Source: Pseudomonas abieticivorans
GTDB lineage: Bacteria > Pseudomonadota > Gammaproteobacteria > Pseudomonadales > Pseudomonadaceae
Direction: 5' to 3'
Length of the DNA stretch: 64,000 nt
Assembly: GCF_023509015.1 (NCBI RefSeq)
Contig: NZ_CP094975.1
Coordinates: 4,085,501-4,149,500 of the forward strand
In this document: positions 18,744 through 28,900 of the stretch, in pieces
Numbering within the stretch: position 1 is the first letter of the stretch
How the letters are laid out: the number at the start of each line of letters is the position of its first letter
The notes under the pieces: model-generated
The model's input: the letters and a program-made list of their open reading frames with translations, nothing else
Database searches by the model: none
What the model was told of the DNA's origin: nothing
Made by a program: the position numbers and the translations under genes

Positions 18744-19094
18744 ATGACCAACAAAATCATTCTGCAACTCGAAGCCGAGCAGATGACCAAAGAGATCCCG
18801 ACCTTTGCCCCGGGCGACACCATTGTCGTTCAGGTGAAAGTGAAGGAAGGCGATCGCGCTCGTCTGCAGGCGTTCGAAGGCGTTGTTATCGCCAAGCGTA
18901 ACCGTGGTGTGAACAGTGCTTTCACTGTTCGTAAAATCTCCAACGGTGTTGGCGTAGAGCGTACTTTCCAGACCTACAGCCCGCAGATCGACAGCATGGC
19001 CGTGAAACGTCGTGGTGACGTGCGTAAAGCCAAGCTGTACTACCTGCGTGACCTGTCCGGTAAAGCAGCTCGCATCAAGGAAAAACTGGCTTGA
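18744..19094 (+). CDS. rplS: 50S ribosomal protein L19
   Basis: Protein of 116 residues, last gene of the rpsP operon. Typical L19 segments are [33 protein letters not shown] and [28 protein letters not shown] ribosome-binding site lies before the ATG. A strong hairpin terminator follows it. Confidence 0.97.
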   Translation: MTNKIILQLEAEQMTKEIPTFAPGDTIVVQVKVKEGDRARLQAFEGVVIAKRNRGVNSAFTVRKISNGVGVERTFQTYSPQIDSMAVKRRGDVRKAKLYYLRDLSGKAARIKEKLA

Positions 19095-19110
19095 GTCCAG
19101 TCTGACCCGA

Positions 19111-19143
19111 TGCAAAAAAAGCAGCCTTCGGGCTGCTTTTTTG
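19111..19143. terminator. Bidirectional terminator between rplS and the antiporter gene
   Basis: AGCAGCC-TTCG-GGCTGCT stem-loop with seven A before and six T after, so it can work on both strands. It separates the convergent rplS and cation:proton antiporter genes. Confidence 0.92.
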
Positions 19144-19197
19144 TGCCTGTGTGTTTTGTCTCGACCTGTTCGCGGATGGGCTCGCGCACAGGCCGGG

Positions 19198-20997
19198 TTA
19201 GCCCGCTTGGCGTATCAATGACACCAGGGTCCACCCTGGCCCTGGGTCCATGGGGTTGCCATCGGTGATCACATGCACCCAACCGCTGTTGTCCCGGGCA
19301 AACAACAAGGTGGCACGCTCGCCGTGCAGGGCCTGATAGTCATCCCAGCCAAAGCCCTCGGTGAGTTGGGTGCTGTATATCTCGGCACCCTGGTGCAGTT
19401 GCTGGGCCAGTTGGGTATAGGTCAGCGCCGGGCTGCCGAGGGTTTCGCCGCGGTGTTCGTGGCTGGCCCGGTGTTTGTCGCTGCGGGTAGTCTCCAGGCC
19501 ACTGGCCAGGGAAAACAACCGGCGATGGCCAAAGTCATGGCGAAAGCGCGTGCAGGCCAAGGTATTGAGTTCACCTGCCGGCGACAGGCCCAGCAGGTGC
19601 CCAAGGCCGACCAGGTCCAGGTGCGCATCGGCGTGTTCCGAAGCCGGGTTGCCGAAGTAGGTGGGCAGGTTGTCCATGCGCGCGGCGCGAATATTTTCCC
19701 AGCTCGAATCGGTCAACATCACCCGGCTGCCCAACTGTTGCAAGGCTTTGGCCACGACCCGGGCCGGCGGGTTGGCGCCTACAATCAAAAAGCCACTGGG
19801 TGCCGGCTCTGCCACTTTCAGCAAGCGCGCCAGGGGGCGGGCGGTGGCACTCTGCAGCAGCACAGTGCCGATGATCACCGCGAACGTCAGTGGCACCAGC
19901 AACAGCGCGCCTTCGTGGCCGGCTTCGTCCAGGCGGATGGCGAAGACCGCCGACACTGCCGCGGCGACAATACCCCGAGGGGCGATCCACGACAGCAGGG
20001 CCCGTTCGCGCCAGTTGAGGCTGGAACCGGCAGTGGACAGCAGCACGTTGATCGGCCGGGCGATAAACTGGATCACCGCCAGCAGGGCCAGCACTGCCGG
20101 GCCCAGGGCAATCAACGCGATCAGGTCCAGGCGCGCCGCCAGCAGTATGAACAGCCCGGAAATCAGCAGCACACTGAGGTTTTCCTTGAAGTGCAGGATC
20201 TGCCGCACGTCCACGTCTTTCATATTGGCCAGCCACAGCCCCATCAGCGTAACTGCCAGCAGGCCGGATTCATGCATCACTTCGTTGGCGGCAATAAAGA
20301 TCGCCAGTACTGAGGCCAGGGACGCCAGGTTGTGCAGGTATTCGGGCAGCCATTCGTTGCGCATCACCGTGCCCAGCAGCCAGCCGCCGGCGATGCCGAA
20401 CACGGCGCCGCAGCCAATCACCCCGGCGAAGGTCAGCAAGCTGTGGCTCAGGCCCTCGCCCGCGGCGCTGGCGATAATGAAGCTGTACACCACCACTGCC
20501 AGCAGGGCACCAATCGGGTCGATGGCGATGCCTTCCCAGCGCAAGATGTTCGCAATGGCCGCCTTGGGGCGCACCACGCGCAACATGGGCACGATCACCG
20601 TGGGCCCGGTGACCAGGGTCAGGGTGCCAAACAGCAGGGCCAGTAGCCAGTCGAAACCCAGTAGCCAATGAGTGGCCAGGGTGATGACCACCCAAGTGGA
20701 GAGGGCGCCCACCGTGACCAGCCGTTGTACCACGCTGCCGATTTCTTTCCATTCTGACAGCTGCAGCGTCAGGCTGCCCTCAAACAGAATCAGCGCCACG
20801 GCCAAAGACACCAACGGCATCAACAACGGCCCGAACAACAGCTCTGGGTCTAGCCAGTCGAGGATCGGCCCCACCATAATGCCGCTCAGCAACAGAAACA
20901 AAATTGCTGGCAGCTTCAGCCGCCAGGCTAGCCACTGGCTGCCGAGGGCGGCCAGCCCGATGCCGCCTATCGCCAGTAATATCTGTTGTTCATTCAT
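19198..20997 (-). CDS. CPA1-type sodium/cation:proton antiporter with TrkA-N-like domain
   Basis: Protein of 599 residues. The first about 390 residues form a 12-TM Na+/H+ exchanger domain (LPAILFLLLSGIMVGP, ALILFEGSLTLQL, TLVTGPTVIVPMLR, RWEGIAIDPIGALLAV). These include the acidic pocket residues in EG..DP. The cytoplasmic part has a Rossmann-like nucleotide-binding segment (FLIVGANPPARVVAKALQQLG..MLTDSS) resembling RCK/TrkA-N, followed by a less conserved tail. Such antiporters control internal Na+ or K+ and pH, with the RCK part sensing a ligand. It is divergent from xerD, with 63 bases between them. Confidence 0.87.
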   Translation of the reverse strand: MNEQQILLAIGGIGLAALGSQWLAWRLKLPAILFLLLSGIMVGPILDWLDPELLFGPLLMPLVSLAVALILFEGSLTLQLSEWKEIGSVVQRLVTVGALSTWVVITLATHWLLGFDWLLALLFGTLTLVTGPTVIVPMLRVVRPKAAIANILRWEGIAIDPIGALLAVVVYSFIIASAAGEGLSHSLLTFAGVIGCGAVFGIAGGWLLGTVMRNEWLPEYLHNLASLASVLAIFIAANEVMHESGLLAVTLMGLWLANMKDVDVRQILHFKENLSVLLISGLFILLAARLDLIALIALGPAVLALLAVIQFIARPINVLLSTAGSSLNWRERALLSWIAPRGIVAAAVSAVFAIRLDEAGHEGALLLVPLTFAVIIGTVLLQSATARPLARLLKVAEPAPSGFLIVGANPPARVVAKALQQLGSRVMLTDSSWENIRAARMDNLPTYFGNPASEHADAHLDLVGLGHLLGLSPAGELNTLACTRFRHDFGHRRLFSLASGLETTRSDKHRASHEHRGETLGSPALTYTQLAQQLHQGAEIYSTQLTEGFGWDDYQALHGERATLLFARDNSGWVHVITDGNPMDPGPGWTLVSLIRQAG

Positions 20998-21060
20998 TCA
21001 GGCTTCCTTGAGAATGGGTAGGCTAACCAAGCCTAGTCCGAGTTTTTAATCCGAGTTGCC

Positions 21061-21957
21061 ATGCCCGCCATCGAACACCCCCTGATCGACCAGTACCTGG
21101 ACGCCTTATGGTTGGAAAAGGGCCTGTCCGACAACAGTCGTGACTCTTACCGCAGTGATCTGGCGCTGTTCAACGGCTGGTTGCAGGAGCGCGGGGTGAG
21201 TTTGGACAGCGCCGCGCGCGAACTGATCCTCGATCATTTGGCCTGGCGCGTGGACCAAGCCTACAAACCTCGCTCCACGGCCCGATTCCTCTCCGGCGTG
21301 CGTGGCTTTTATCGCTATCTGTTGCGTGAAAAGCTCATCACGGTAGACCCGACCCTGCAAATCGATATGCCGCAGTTGGGTAGGCCATTGCCTAAATCCC
21401 TGTCGGAAGCCGACGTTGAGGCGCTGCTCAAGGCCCCCGACCTGAGCGAACCGATCGGCCAGCGCGACCGCGCCATGCTGGAGGTGTTGTACGCCTGCGG
21501 CCTGCGGGTGACCGAACTGGTCAGCCTGACCCTGGATCAGGTCAACCTGCGCCAGGGCGTGCTGCGGGTGATGGGCAAGGGCAGCAAGGAGCGCCTGGTG
21601 CCCATGGGCGAGGAGGCCATCAACTGGGTCGAGCGCTACCTGCGCGACGGGCGTAACGACCTGTTGAACGGGCGCCCCAGCGATGTGCTGTTCCCCAGCC
21701 TGCGTGGCGAGCAAATGACCCGCCAGACCTTCTGGCACCGCATCAAGCACCAGGCCCAGGTGGCCGGGATCAGCAAGTCGCTGTCGCCGCACACCCTGCG
21801 CCACGCGTTCGCCACCCATTTGCTCAACCACGGCGCCGATTTGCGCGTGGTGCAGATGCTGCTGGGCCACAGCGACCTGTCCACCACACAGATCTACACC
21901 CATGTGGCGCGGGCGCGTCTGCAAGACTTGCACGCCCAGCATCATCCACGGGGCTGA
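21061..21957 (+). CDS. xerD: Site-specific tyrosine recombinase XerD
   Basis: Protein of 298 residues. The N-terminal SAM-like core-binding domain (about 5-90) precedes the catalytic domain. The catalytic residues are visible: Arg in YACGLRVTELVSL, Lys in GKGSKERLVP, His-x-x-Arg in HTLRHAFATHLL, His in LLGHSDLSTTQIYTHV, with the nucleophile Tyr in that last motif. With XerC it resolves chromosome dimers at dif under FtsK control. No dif site was recognised here. dsbC follows in the same direction, as in P. aeruginosa. Confidence 0.95.
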   Translation: MPAIEHPLIDQYLDALWLEKGLSDNSRDSYRSDLALFNGWLQERGVSLDSAARELILDHLAWRVDQAYKPRSTARFLSGVRGFYRYLLREKLITVDPTLQIDMPQLGRPLPKSLSEADVEALLKAPDLSEPIGQRDRAMLEVLYACGLRVTELVSLTLDQVNLRQGVLRVMGKGSKERLVPMGEEAINWVERYLRDGRNDLLNGRPSDVLFPSLRGEQMTRQTFWHRIKHQAQVAGISKSLSPHTLRHAFATHLLNHGADLRVVQMLLGHSDLSTTQIYTHVARARLQDLHAQHHPRG

Positions 21958-22119
21958 CTGCCGATCAGCGCACAGGCTTTGCGTCAGCCGGAGTCGGCCA
22001 TGCAGCCCGAATGTGGTAGGCTTGGCGGGTTTGTAAAGCGGGCACCGAACGCGCATCCTCTATTGGCGATGCTCATCGTGTTTCGGGCCCCCTTTTGTCC
22101 GCCGCCTCAGGAGTTCTCA

Positions 22120-22851
22120 ATGCGCGTGACCCAGATTTTCGCCGCCGCAGCCATTGCGTTGGTCAGCACTTTTGCCCTGGCCGACACGGCCGAGCAGACC
22201 ATCCGCAAGACGCTTGAGTCTCTGCAGCTGGACGTCCCGATCGAAAGCGTGAGCGCAAGCCCGCTCAACAGCCTGTATGAGGTCAAGCTCAAGGGTGGCC
22301 GCGTGCTGTACGCCAGTGCCGATGGCCAGTTCGTGATGCAGGGCTACCTGTTCCAGATGCAAGACGGCAAGCCGGTCAACCTGACCGAGAAAACCGAGCG
22401 CCAGGCCATCGCCAAGACCATCAACGCGATCCCTGCCAATGAAATGGTGGTGTTCCCTGCAGTCGGCGAAACCAAGGCCCACATCACCGTCTTCACCGAC
22501 ACCACCTGCCCGTATTGCCACAAGCTGCACGAAGAAGTGCCAGAGCTGAACAAGCAGGGCATCGAAGTGCGCTACCTGGCTTTCCCGCGCCAGGGCCTGG
22601 GTTCGCCAGGTGACGCGCAATTGCAGGCCGTATGGTGCTCCAGCGACCGCAAGGGCGCCCTCACCAAGCTGATCAATGGCAAGGACGTGAGCGCCACCAA
22701 GTGCGCCAACCCGGTCAGCAAGCAGTTTGAGATGGGCCAGTCGATCGGTGTCAGCGGCACCCCGGCCATCATCCTGGAAAACGGCCAGATGATCCCCGGC
22801 TACCAGCCGGCGCCACAGGTGACCAAGCTGGCCCTGGAAGGCAAGTCGTAA
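22120..22851 (+). CDS. dsbC: Periplasmic protein disulfide isomerase DsbC
   Basis: Protein of 243 residues. The ATG at 22120 follows CTCAGGAG and opens a signal peptide (MRVTQIFAAAAIALVSTFALA). An N-terminal dimerisation domain (about 25-85; SPLNSLYEVKLKGGRVLYAS) precedes the thioredoxin-fold domain. The active site is TCPYCHKLHEE, with the cis-Pro loop GVSGTPAIIL and a second cysteine pair (WCSSD..KCANP). It reshuffles wrong disulfides in the periplasm and is kept reduced by DsbD. Confidence 0.95.
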   Translation: MRVTQIFAAAAIALVSTFALADTAEQTIRKTLESLQLDVPIESVSASPLNSLYEVKLKGGRVLYASADGQFVMQGYLFQMQDGKPVNLTEKTERQAIAKTINAIPANEMVVFPAVGETKAHITVFTDTTCPYCHKLHEEVPELNKQGIEVRYLAFPRQGLGSPGDAQLQAVWCSSDRKGALTKLINGKDVSATKCANPVSKQFEMGQSIGVSGTPAIILENGQMIPGYQPAPQVTKLALEGKS

Positions 22852-22872
22852 TGTGCAAGGCGTCAAAGATCA

Positions 22873-22965
22873 AGGCCTGACGGAAAGTACCGCCAGGCCA
22901 TAAACACTGAGCCGCACCCGGTGTGCGGCTGTTTACCACGGCCGACTCAGCGTCGGCCGTTTCTT
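22873..22965 (+). terminator. Three tandem hairpins between dsbC and hom
   Basis: In order: GGCCTG-a-CGG / CCG-c-CAGGCC (22873-22899), AGCCGCAC-CCGG-..GTGCGGCT then GTTT (22910-22934), and ACGGCCGAC-TCAGC-GTCGGCCGT then TTCTT (22938-22965). The second and third look like weak terminators for dsbC. The third ends immediately before the GGGGAG ribosome-binding site of hom. Confidence 0.65.
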
Positions 22966-22977
22966 GGGGAGTTCAGA

Positions 22978-24282
22978 GTGAAACCGGTCAAAGTAGGCAT
23001 CTGTGGGTTAGGTACCGTCGGTGGCGGCACCTTCAACGTACTTCAGCGCAACGCCGAGGAGATTGCCCGCCGTGCCGGGCGTGGAATCCAAGTGGCTCAA
23101 ATTGCCATGCGTTCGCCCAACCCGAATTGCCAGATTACCGGTACCCCCATTACCAACGATGTCTTCGCAGTGGCCACGAACCCGGAGATCGACATCGTCA
23201 TCGAGCTGATAGGCGGCTACACCGTCGCTCGTGATCTGGTGCTCAAGGCCATTGAAAATGGCAAGCACGTCGTCACCGCCAACAAGGCGCTGATCGCCGT
23301 GCACGGCAACGAAATCTTCGCCAAGGCCCGCGAAAAGGGCGTTATCGTCGCCTTCGAAGCGGCCGTGGCCGGCGGCATCCCGGTGATCAAGGCGATCCGC
23401 GAAGGCCTGTCGGCCAACCGCATCAATTGGGTGGCGGGCATCATCAACGGCACCGGTAACTTCATCCTCACCGAGATGCGCGAGAAAGGCCGTACCTTCC
23501 CGGACGTGCTGGCCGAAGCCCAAGCGTTGGGTTACGCCGAAGCGGACCCGACCTTTGACGTCGAAGGCATCGATGCGGCGCACAAGCTGACCATCCTGGC
23601 CTCCATCGCTTTTGGTATCCCGCTGCAGTTCGACAAGGCCTACACCGAAGGCATCACCCAACTGACCACCGCCGACGTGAACTACGCCGAGGCGCTGGGC
23701 TACCGCATCAAGCACCTGGGCGTGGCCCGCAGCACCGCCAGCGGTATCGAACTGCGCGTGCACCCGACGCTGATCCCTGCCGATCGCCTGATCGCCAACG
23801 TCAATGGCGTGATGAACGCGGTGATGGTCAACGGTGACGCGGCCGGTTCCACGTTGTTCTACGGCGCTGGCGCCGGCATGGAGCCGACCGCCTCCTCGGT
23901 AATTGCCGACCTGGTGGACGTGGTTCGTGCCATGACTTCGGACCCTGAGAACCGCGTGCCGCACCTGGCCTTCCAGCCGGACTCGCTGTCGGCGCACCCG
24001 ATCTTGCCGATCGAAGCCTGCGAAAGCGCCTACTACCTGCGTATCCAGGCCAAGGACCACCCCGGCGTGCTCGCCCAGGTGGCCAGCATCCTCTCGGAGC
24101 GCGGCATCAACATCGAGTCGATCATGCAGAAGGAAGTGGAAGAGCAGGACGGCCTGGTGCCGATGATCCTGCTGACCCACCGCGTGGTCGAGCAGCGCAT
24201 GAACGATGCCATTACCGCCCTGCAAGCCCTGCAGGACGTGGTTGCCCCGGTGGTTCGTATCCGCGTGGAACACCTTAATTAA
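22978..24282 (+). CDS. hom: Homoserine dehydrogenase
   Basis: Enzyme of 434 residues making homoserine from aspartate semialdehyde in threonine and methionine synthesis. The NAD(P)-binding domain begins VKVGICGLGTVGGGTFNVL. The catalytic core includes ANKALIAVHG, EAAVAGGIPVIK, INGTGNFIL and YAEADPTFDVEGIDAAHK. A C-terminal ACT domain (YYLRIQAKDHPGVLAQVASILSERGI) points to threonine feedback. The start is GTG, chosen because GGGGAG sits 7-8 bases upstream; earlier in-frame codons lie inside the hairpins. thrC follows after about 110 bases. Confidence 0.96.
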   Translation: MKPVKVGICGLGTVGGGTFNVLQRNAEEIARRAGRGIQVAQIAMRSPNPNCQITGTPITNDVFAVATNPEIDIVIELIGGYTVARDLVLKAIENGKHVVTANKALIAVHGNEIFAKAREKGVIVAFEAAVAGGIPVIKAIREGLSANRINWVAGIINGTGNFILTEMREKGRTFPDVLAEAQALGYAEADPTFDVEGIDAAHKLTILASIAFGIPLQFDKAYTEGITQLTTADVNYAEALGYRIKHLGVARSTASGIELRVHPTLIPADRLIANVNGVMNAVMVNGDAAGSTLFYGAGAGMEPTASSVIADLVDVVRAMTSDPENRVPHLAFQPDSLSAHPILPIEACESAYYLRIQAKDHPGVLAQVASILSERGINIESIMQKEVEEQDGLVPMILLTHRVVEQRMNDAITALQALQDVVAPVVRIRVEHLN

Positions 24283-24286
24283 CGGG

Positions 24287-24372
24287 AGCTGCAAGCGCTA
24301 AGCTGCAAGCTGCAAGAGGAGGCGCGCCGCATGCCGCCCACCTGCAGCTTGAGGCTCAAGCCTGAAGCTCAA
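24287..24372. repeat. AGCTGCAAG-type repeat cluster between hom and thrC
   Basis: The spacer holds direct copies of AGCTGCAAG (GAGCTGCAAGCGC, AAGCTGCAAGCTGCAAG), then inverted CTGCAGCTTGAGGCTCAAGC and CTGAAGCTC. Together they could fold into a long imperfect hairpin. It lies within a probable operon and is not coding. Confidence 0.5.
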
Positions 24373-24390
24373 ACCAGAAAGGTTTGAAAA

Positions 24391-25800
24391 ATGCGTTACA
24401 TCAGTACTCGCGGTAAAGCGCCGGCCCTGAATTTCGAAGACGTGCTGCTTGCAGGCCTCGCCACCGATGGCGGCCTGTACGTGCCAGAAAACCTGCCACG
24501 CTTCACCCAGGAAGAAATTGCCTCGTGGGCCGGCCTGCCGTACCACGAACTGGCGTTCCGGGTGATGCGCCCGTTCGTCACCGGCAGCATTCCAGATGCC
24601 GACTTCAAAAAAATCCTCGAAGACACCTACGCAGGCTTCGCCCACAGTGCTGTCGCGCCGTTGCGCCAGCTCAATGGCAACGAATGGGTGCTGGAGCTGT
24701 TCCACGGCCCCACCCTGGCGTTCAAGGACTTCGCCCTGCAACTACTCGGTCGCCTGCTGGACTACGTGCTGGCCAAGCGTGGCGAGCGCGTGGTGATCGT
24801 CGGCGCCACCAGCGGTGACACCGGCTCCGCCGCCATCGAAGGCTGCAAGCACTGCGAAAACGTCGACATCTTCATCCTGCACCCGCACCAGCGCGTGTCG
24901 CAGGTGCAACGCCGGCAGATGACCACGTTGTTTGGTGACAACGTGCATAACATCGCCGTGGAAGGCAACTTCGACGACTGCCAGGAGATGGTCAAGAACA
25001 GCTTCGCCGACCAGAGCTTCCTCAAGGGCACGCGCCTGGTGGCAGTCAACTCGATCAACTGGGCGCGGATCATGGCCCAGATCGTCTACTACTTCCACGC
25101 CTCCCTGCAGTTGGGCGGCCCGGCACGTTCGGTGGCGTTCTCGGTGCCTACCGGCAACTTCGGCGATATCTTCGCCGGCTACCTGGCGCGCAACATGGGC
25201 TTGCCGATCAGCCAACTGATCGTGGCGACCAACCGCAACGACATCCTGCACCGCTTCATGAGCGGCAACCAGTATGCCAAGGAAACCCTGCACGCCACGC
25301 TGTCGCCGTCCATGGACATCATGGTCTCGTCGAACTTCGAACGCCTGCTGTTCGACCTGCATGGCCGCAACGGCGCTACCCTGGCCGGCTTGATGGACAC
25401 CTTCAAGCAAACCGGTTCGTTCAGCGTTGACCAGGACCGTTGGACCGAGGCGCGCAAGCTGTTCGATTCCCTGGCCGTGAGCGACGAGCAAACCTGCGAG
25501 ACCATCGCCGAAGTGTTCGCCCAGACGGGCGAGGTCCTGGACCCGCACACCGCCATCGGCGTCAAGGCCGCGCGCGAGTGCCGCCGCAGCCTGGACACCC
25601 CAATGGTGATCCTGGGCACCGCGCACCCGGTGAAATTCCCCGATGCCGTGCTCAAGGCCGGCGTTGGCAAGGCCTTGGAACTGCCGGCGCACCTGACCGA
25701 CCTGTTTGAGCGCGAAGAGAAGTACACCGTGCTGCCCAACGACCTGAAAACCGTGCAGGCCTTTGTGGCCCAACACGGCAACCGCGGCAAACCGCTGTGA
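24391..25800 (+). CDS. thrC: Threonine synthase
   Basis: PLP enzyme of 469 residues converting phosphohomoserine to threonine. The N terminus is MRYISTRG..LNFEDVLLAGLATDGGLYVP. The PLP-binding lysine is in HGPTLAFKDFALQ, and the phosphate-binding loop is GATSGDTGSAAIEG. VPTGNFGDIFAGY and the long C-terminal part match the type I (gamma-proteobacterial) form. It is complete and followed by a clear terminator. Confidence 0.96.
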   Translation: MRYISTRGKAPALNFEDVLLAGLATDGGLYVPENLPRFTQEEIASWAGLPYHELAFRVMRPFVTGSIPDADFKKILEDTYAGFAHSAVAPLRQLNGNEWVLELFHGPTLAFKDFALQLLGRLLDYVLAKRGERVVIVGATSGDTGSAAIEGCKHCENVDIFILHPHQRVSQVQRRQMTTLFGDNVHNIAVEGNFDDCQEMVKNSFADQSFLKGTRLVAVNSINWARIMAQIVYYFHASLQLGGPARSVAFSVPTGNFGDIFAGYLARNMGLPISQLIVATNRNDILHRFMSGNQYAKETLHATLSPSMDIMVSSNFERLLFDLHGRNGATLAGLMDTFKQTGSFSVDQDRWTEARKLFDSLAVSDEQTCETIAEVFAQTGEVLDPHTAIGVKAARECRRSLDTPMVILGTAHPVKFPDAVLKAGVGKALELPAHLTDLFEREEKYTVLPNDLKTVQAFVAQHGNRGKPL

Positions 25801-25822
25801 TTGACTAGATCTGCAACACTTA

Positions 25823-25849
25823 AAAGCCCGTCGCCCGACGGGCTTTTTC
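25823..25849 (+). terminator. Rho-independent terminator after thrC
   Basis: A 10-bp stem AAGCCCGTCG / CGACGGGCTT with a two-base loop is followed by a T run. It closes the hom-thrC unit. Confidence 0.92.
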
Positions 25850-25911
25850 GTTGGTACGTGTCAAACTTGCTCATCGGATGGACAGGCTGATTGGGGTTCA
25901 GGGATGCGCGG

Positions 25912-28900
25912 ATGAGTGGGTTACGACGACGCTGTGGGGTGCTGATGTGCCTGAGCCTGCTGTGGCTGTTGGGCGCCAGCGCAACGGTGCGGGCGGCGCA
26001 AAGCCTGCCGTTCAACCTGGTGGCGCCGCTGGTGGAGCTCGAGCGCATGCCCCTGAGCCCGGCCGAGCACGCCTGGTTGCGTGAGCACCGGGTGCTGCGG
26101 GTGGGTATTTCCATCGCCGACTACGAGCCGGTCGACATCACCGTGGACCGCAACCGCTACAAGGGCGTGAGCGCCGACTTTCTCAGCCTGATCGGCCGGC
26201 GCCTGGACGAACCGTTCCAGGTCATGGGCTACACGCGCCGCGAAGAAGCCGTGCAGGCCTTGCAGAGCGGCGATATCGACCTGCTTACCAGCGCCAATGG
26301 GTTCGAACGCAATGCCGCCGGGCTGCAGTTCTCCAAGGGCTACATGGCCGACCGCGCGGTCATGGTGATGCGCGCGGGTGAAAGCCCCACTGCAGGCCTG
26401 GTGGGTAAGAAAATCGCGGTGGTGGATGGTTACTGCAACCTGGAGACGATCCATGGCGCCTACCCCGACAGCGAGATCATCATCGCCCCCAGCCTTGCCA
26501 GTGGCCTGGAGGCGCTGAAAGAGGGCGAGGTCGATGGGTTTATCGGCAACGAAGTGATCGTGCGATCCTACAATGCCCTGCGCCCCTACATGGGCTTGCG
26601 CGTGGTGGGCCTGAGCGCCTTGCCTGCGGCCGACTTCAGTTTTGCCACCCGCGCCAGAGACGGGCCGCTGGGGGCGATGGTCGATCGAGCCCTGGCCAGC
26701 ATCGACGAACCCCTGCGCCGTGAAGTGTTGCAACGTTGGACTACAGGCCTGGGCATGGACATCGCCCAGCGACGCATCGAACTGAGCCGCGTCGAGCAGG
26801 ACTGGATCAAGGCCCACCCGCACATTCGCGTGGCAGCCACCGAGTACTCGCCTTACCTGTATCGCAACCGCCAGGGGAGCTGGGTGGGGCTTAACAACGA
26901 CGTGCTGTCGACCCTGTCGCAACTGACCGGCCTGCAGTTCGATTATTTGCCGTCCGGCTCCATTGCCCAGAGCCTGGAGATGCTCAAGAGCGGCCAGGCC
27001 GACATGAACACGACACTGTCGGAAGCCCCGGATAGAAAGCAGTTCCTCAATTTCACCCACTCCTTCGGCGGCCAGGCCTGGGTGTTTATCGTGCGCGATG
27101 AAGACCTGCCCATCAACTCTCTGGAAGAGTTGAATGGCCGGGTTCTGGCCTTGCCGGCCCAGCATGCCATGGAGGCGATCGTGCGCGAGCAGTATCCGCA
27201 CGTCAGGTTGCGCCTGGTGCAAAGCCTGGAGCAGGCGCGCGAACTGGTGCGCAAGGGTGAGGCGGCGGCCACCATCGACAGTGAGGTGGGCGCCTACCGC
27301 GCCGTGGGTCGCTATGCGCCTGGGGAGTTGAAGGTGGGTCGCAGTGTGGATGGGCTCTGGGCGCCGGAACGCTTTGCGGTGGCGAGCGCTGAACCGCTGT
27401 TGTTGAGCATCCTCAACAAGGCCTTGGAGGCGTACCCCGTGGCCGAGTTGCGCGCCGTTCGGCTCAAGTGGCTGGGCGCGGGCAACAACGCCGAGCCGGT
27501 CTGGCAGCGCATTGCCCAGTGGGTGTGGTGGGCCGTGGCCGCGGCACTGTTGTTCGGTCTGCTGTCGCTGATTTGGAGCAGCCGCCTCAAGGTGCAGATC
27601 CTGCAACGGGAAAAAGCCGAAGAGGCGCTGAGCGACCAGTTGGCGTTCCAGCGGGCATTGCTGGATGGCATCCCCAACCCGGTGTACGTGCGCGACCTGC
27701 AAGGTCGGTTGATCTCCTGCAATAAAAAATATGAAGAAGTGTTCTCGACCCGCTTCGAGCGGGTGCAAGGTCGCCTGCTGCCAGAGGTCGAGCTGCTGCC
27801 CCCGGACATGGCCGCGCAGATGCACGCTGACTACCTGCGGTTGTTGACCGATCAAAAGCCGCTGTTTGCAGACCGCCAACTGACCCTGCAAGGTCGGCGG
27901 ATGGACGCCTGGCAATGGATGGTGCCGTTCTACCGGGCCGACGGGAAGTTGCAAGGGCTGTTGGGTGGCTGGATCGACATATCCGAGCGCAAGCAATTGG
28001 AGGTGGAACTTGTGGAAGCGCGCCTGGTGGCCGAGCAAGCCAACCAGGCCAAGAGCGCTTTCCTGGCCACCATGAGCCACGAGATCCGCACCCCCATGGC
28101 GGCGATCATCGGCTTGCTGGAGCTGGAGCGGGAAACCGCGCGCGCCAACGGGCAGGCACCTTCAGAGGCGATGGAGGTGGCCTACCAATCAGCCCGCGAG
28201 CTGATCGCCCTGATCGGTGACAGCCTGGACCTGGCCAAGATCGAGGCAGGCAGCCTGCAGTTGGTCTCGGAGGCCACGGCGCTGCGGCCGTTTTTCGAGG
28301 GCATGGTCAAGCTGTTCGCCGTGCAGGCAGCCAACAAGCAGTTAGCCCTGACGTTGGAGATGGCACCACGGATCGAGGGCAATTACTGGTTCGACCCGCT
28401 GCGTTTGCGCCAAGTGGTGCATAACCTGTTGAGCAATGCCCTGAAGTTCACCCAGCAGGGTGGGGTGACCTTGCAGGTGGGTTGGCAGTCGCCCCATGCC
28501 TTGAGCATCGTGGTCAGCGATACGGGCATGGGCATCAGCCACGAGCAGCAAGCGCGCTTGTTCAAACCCTATGCCCAGGCGAACGTGGCTGCGGCGCGCG
28601 ACCAGGGCGGCACCGGTCTGGGCCTGAGTATTTGCCGGCAATTGATCGAGTTGATGGGCGGGCAGATCACCCTTCGCAGTGAGCCCGGCCAAGGCACTAC
28701 GGTGCATATCGAAATACCCTTGAGCCGCGCCCGCGAGGCCAAGGCCGGCAGCGTCGAAGCACCGCGCGGGCCGCTGCGGCCCTTGCGGGTGTTGGTGGTG
28801 GATGATCTGTCGGCCAACCGGCTGGTGTTGAGCCAGCAACTTAACTACCTGGGGCACACGGTGCAGGCCGTGGAAGGCGGGCAAAGCGCCTTGCGGCTAT

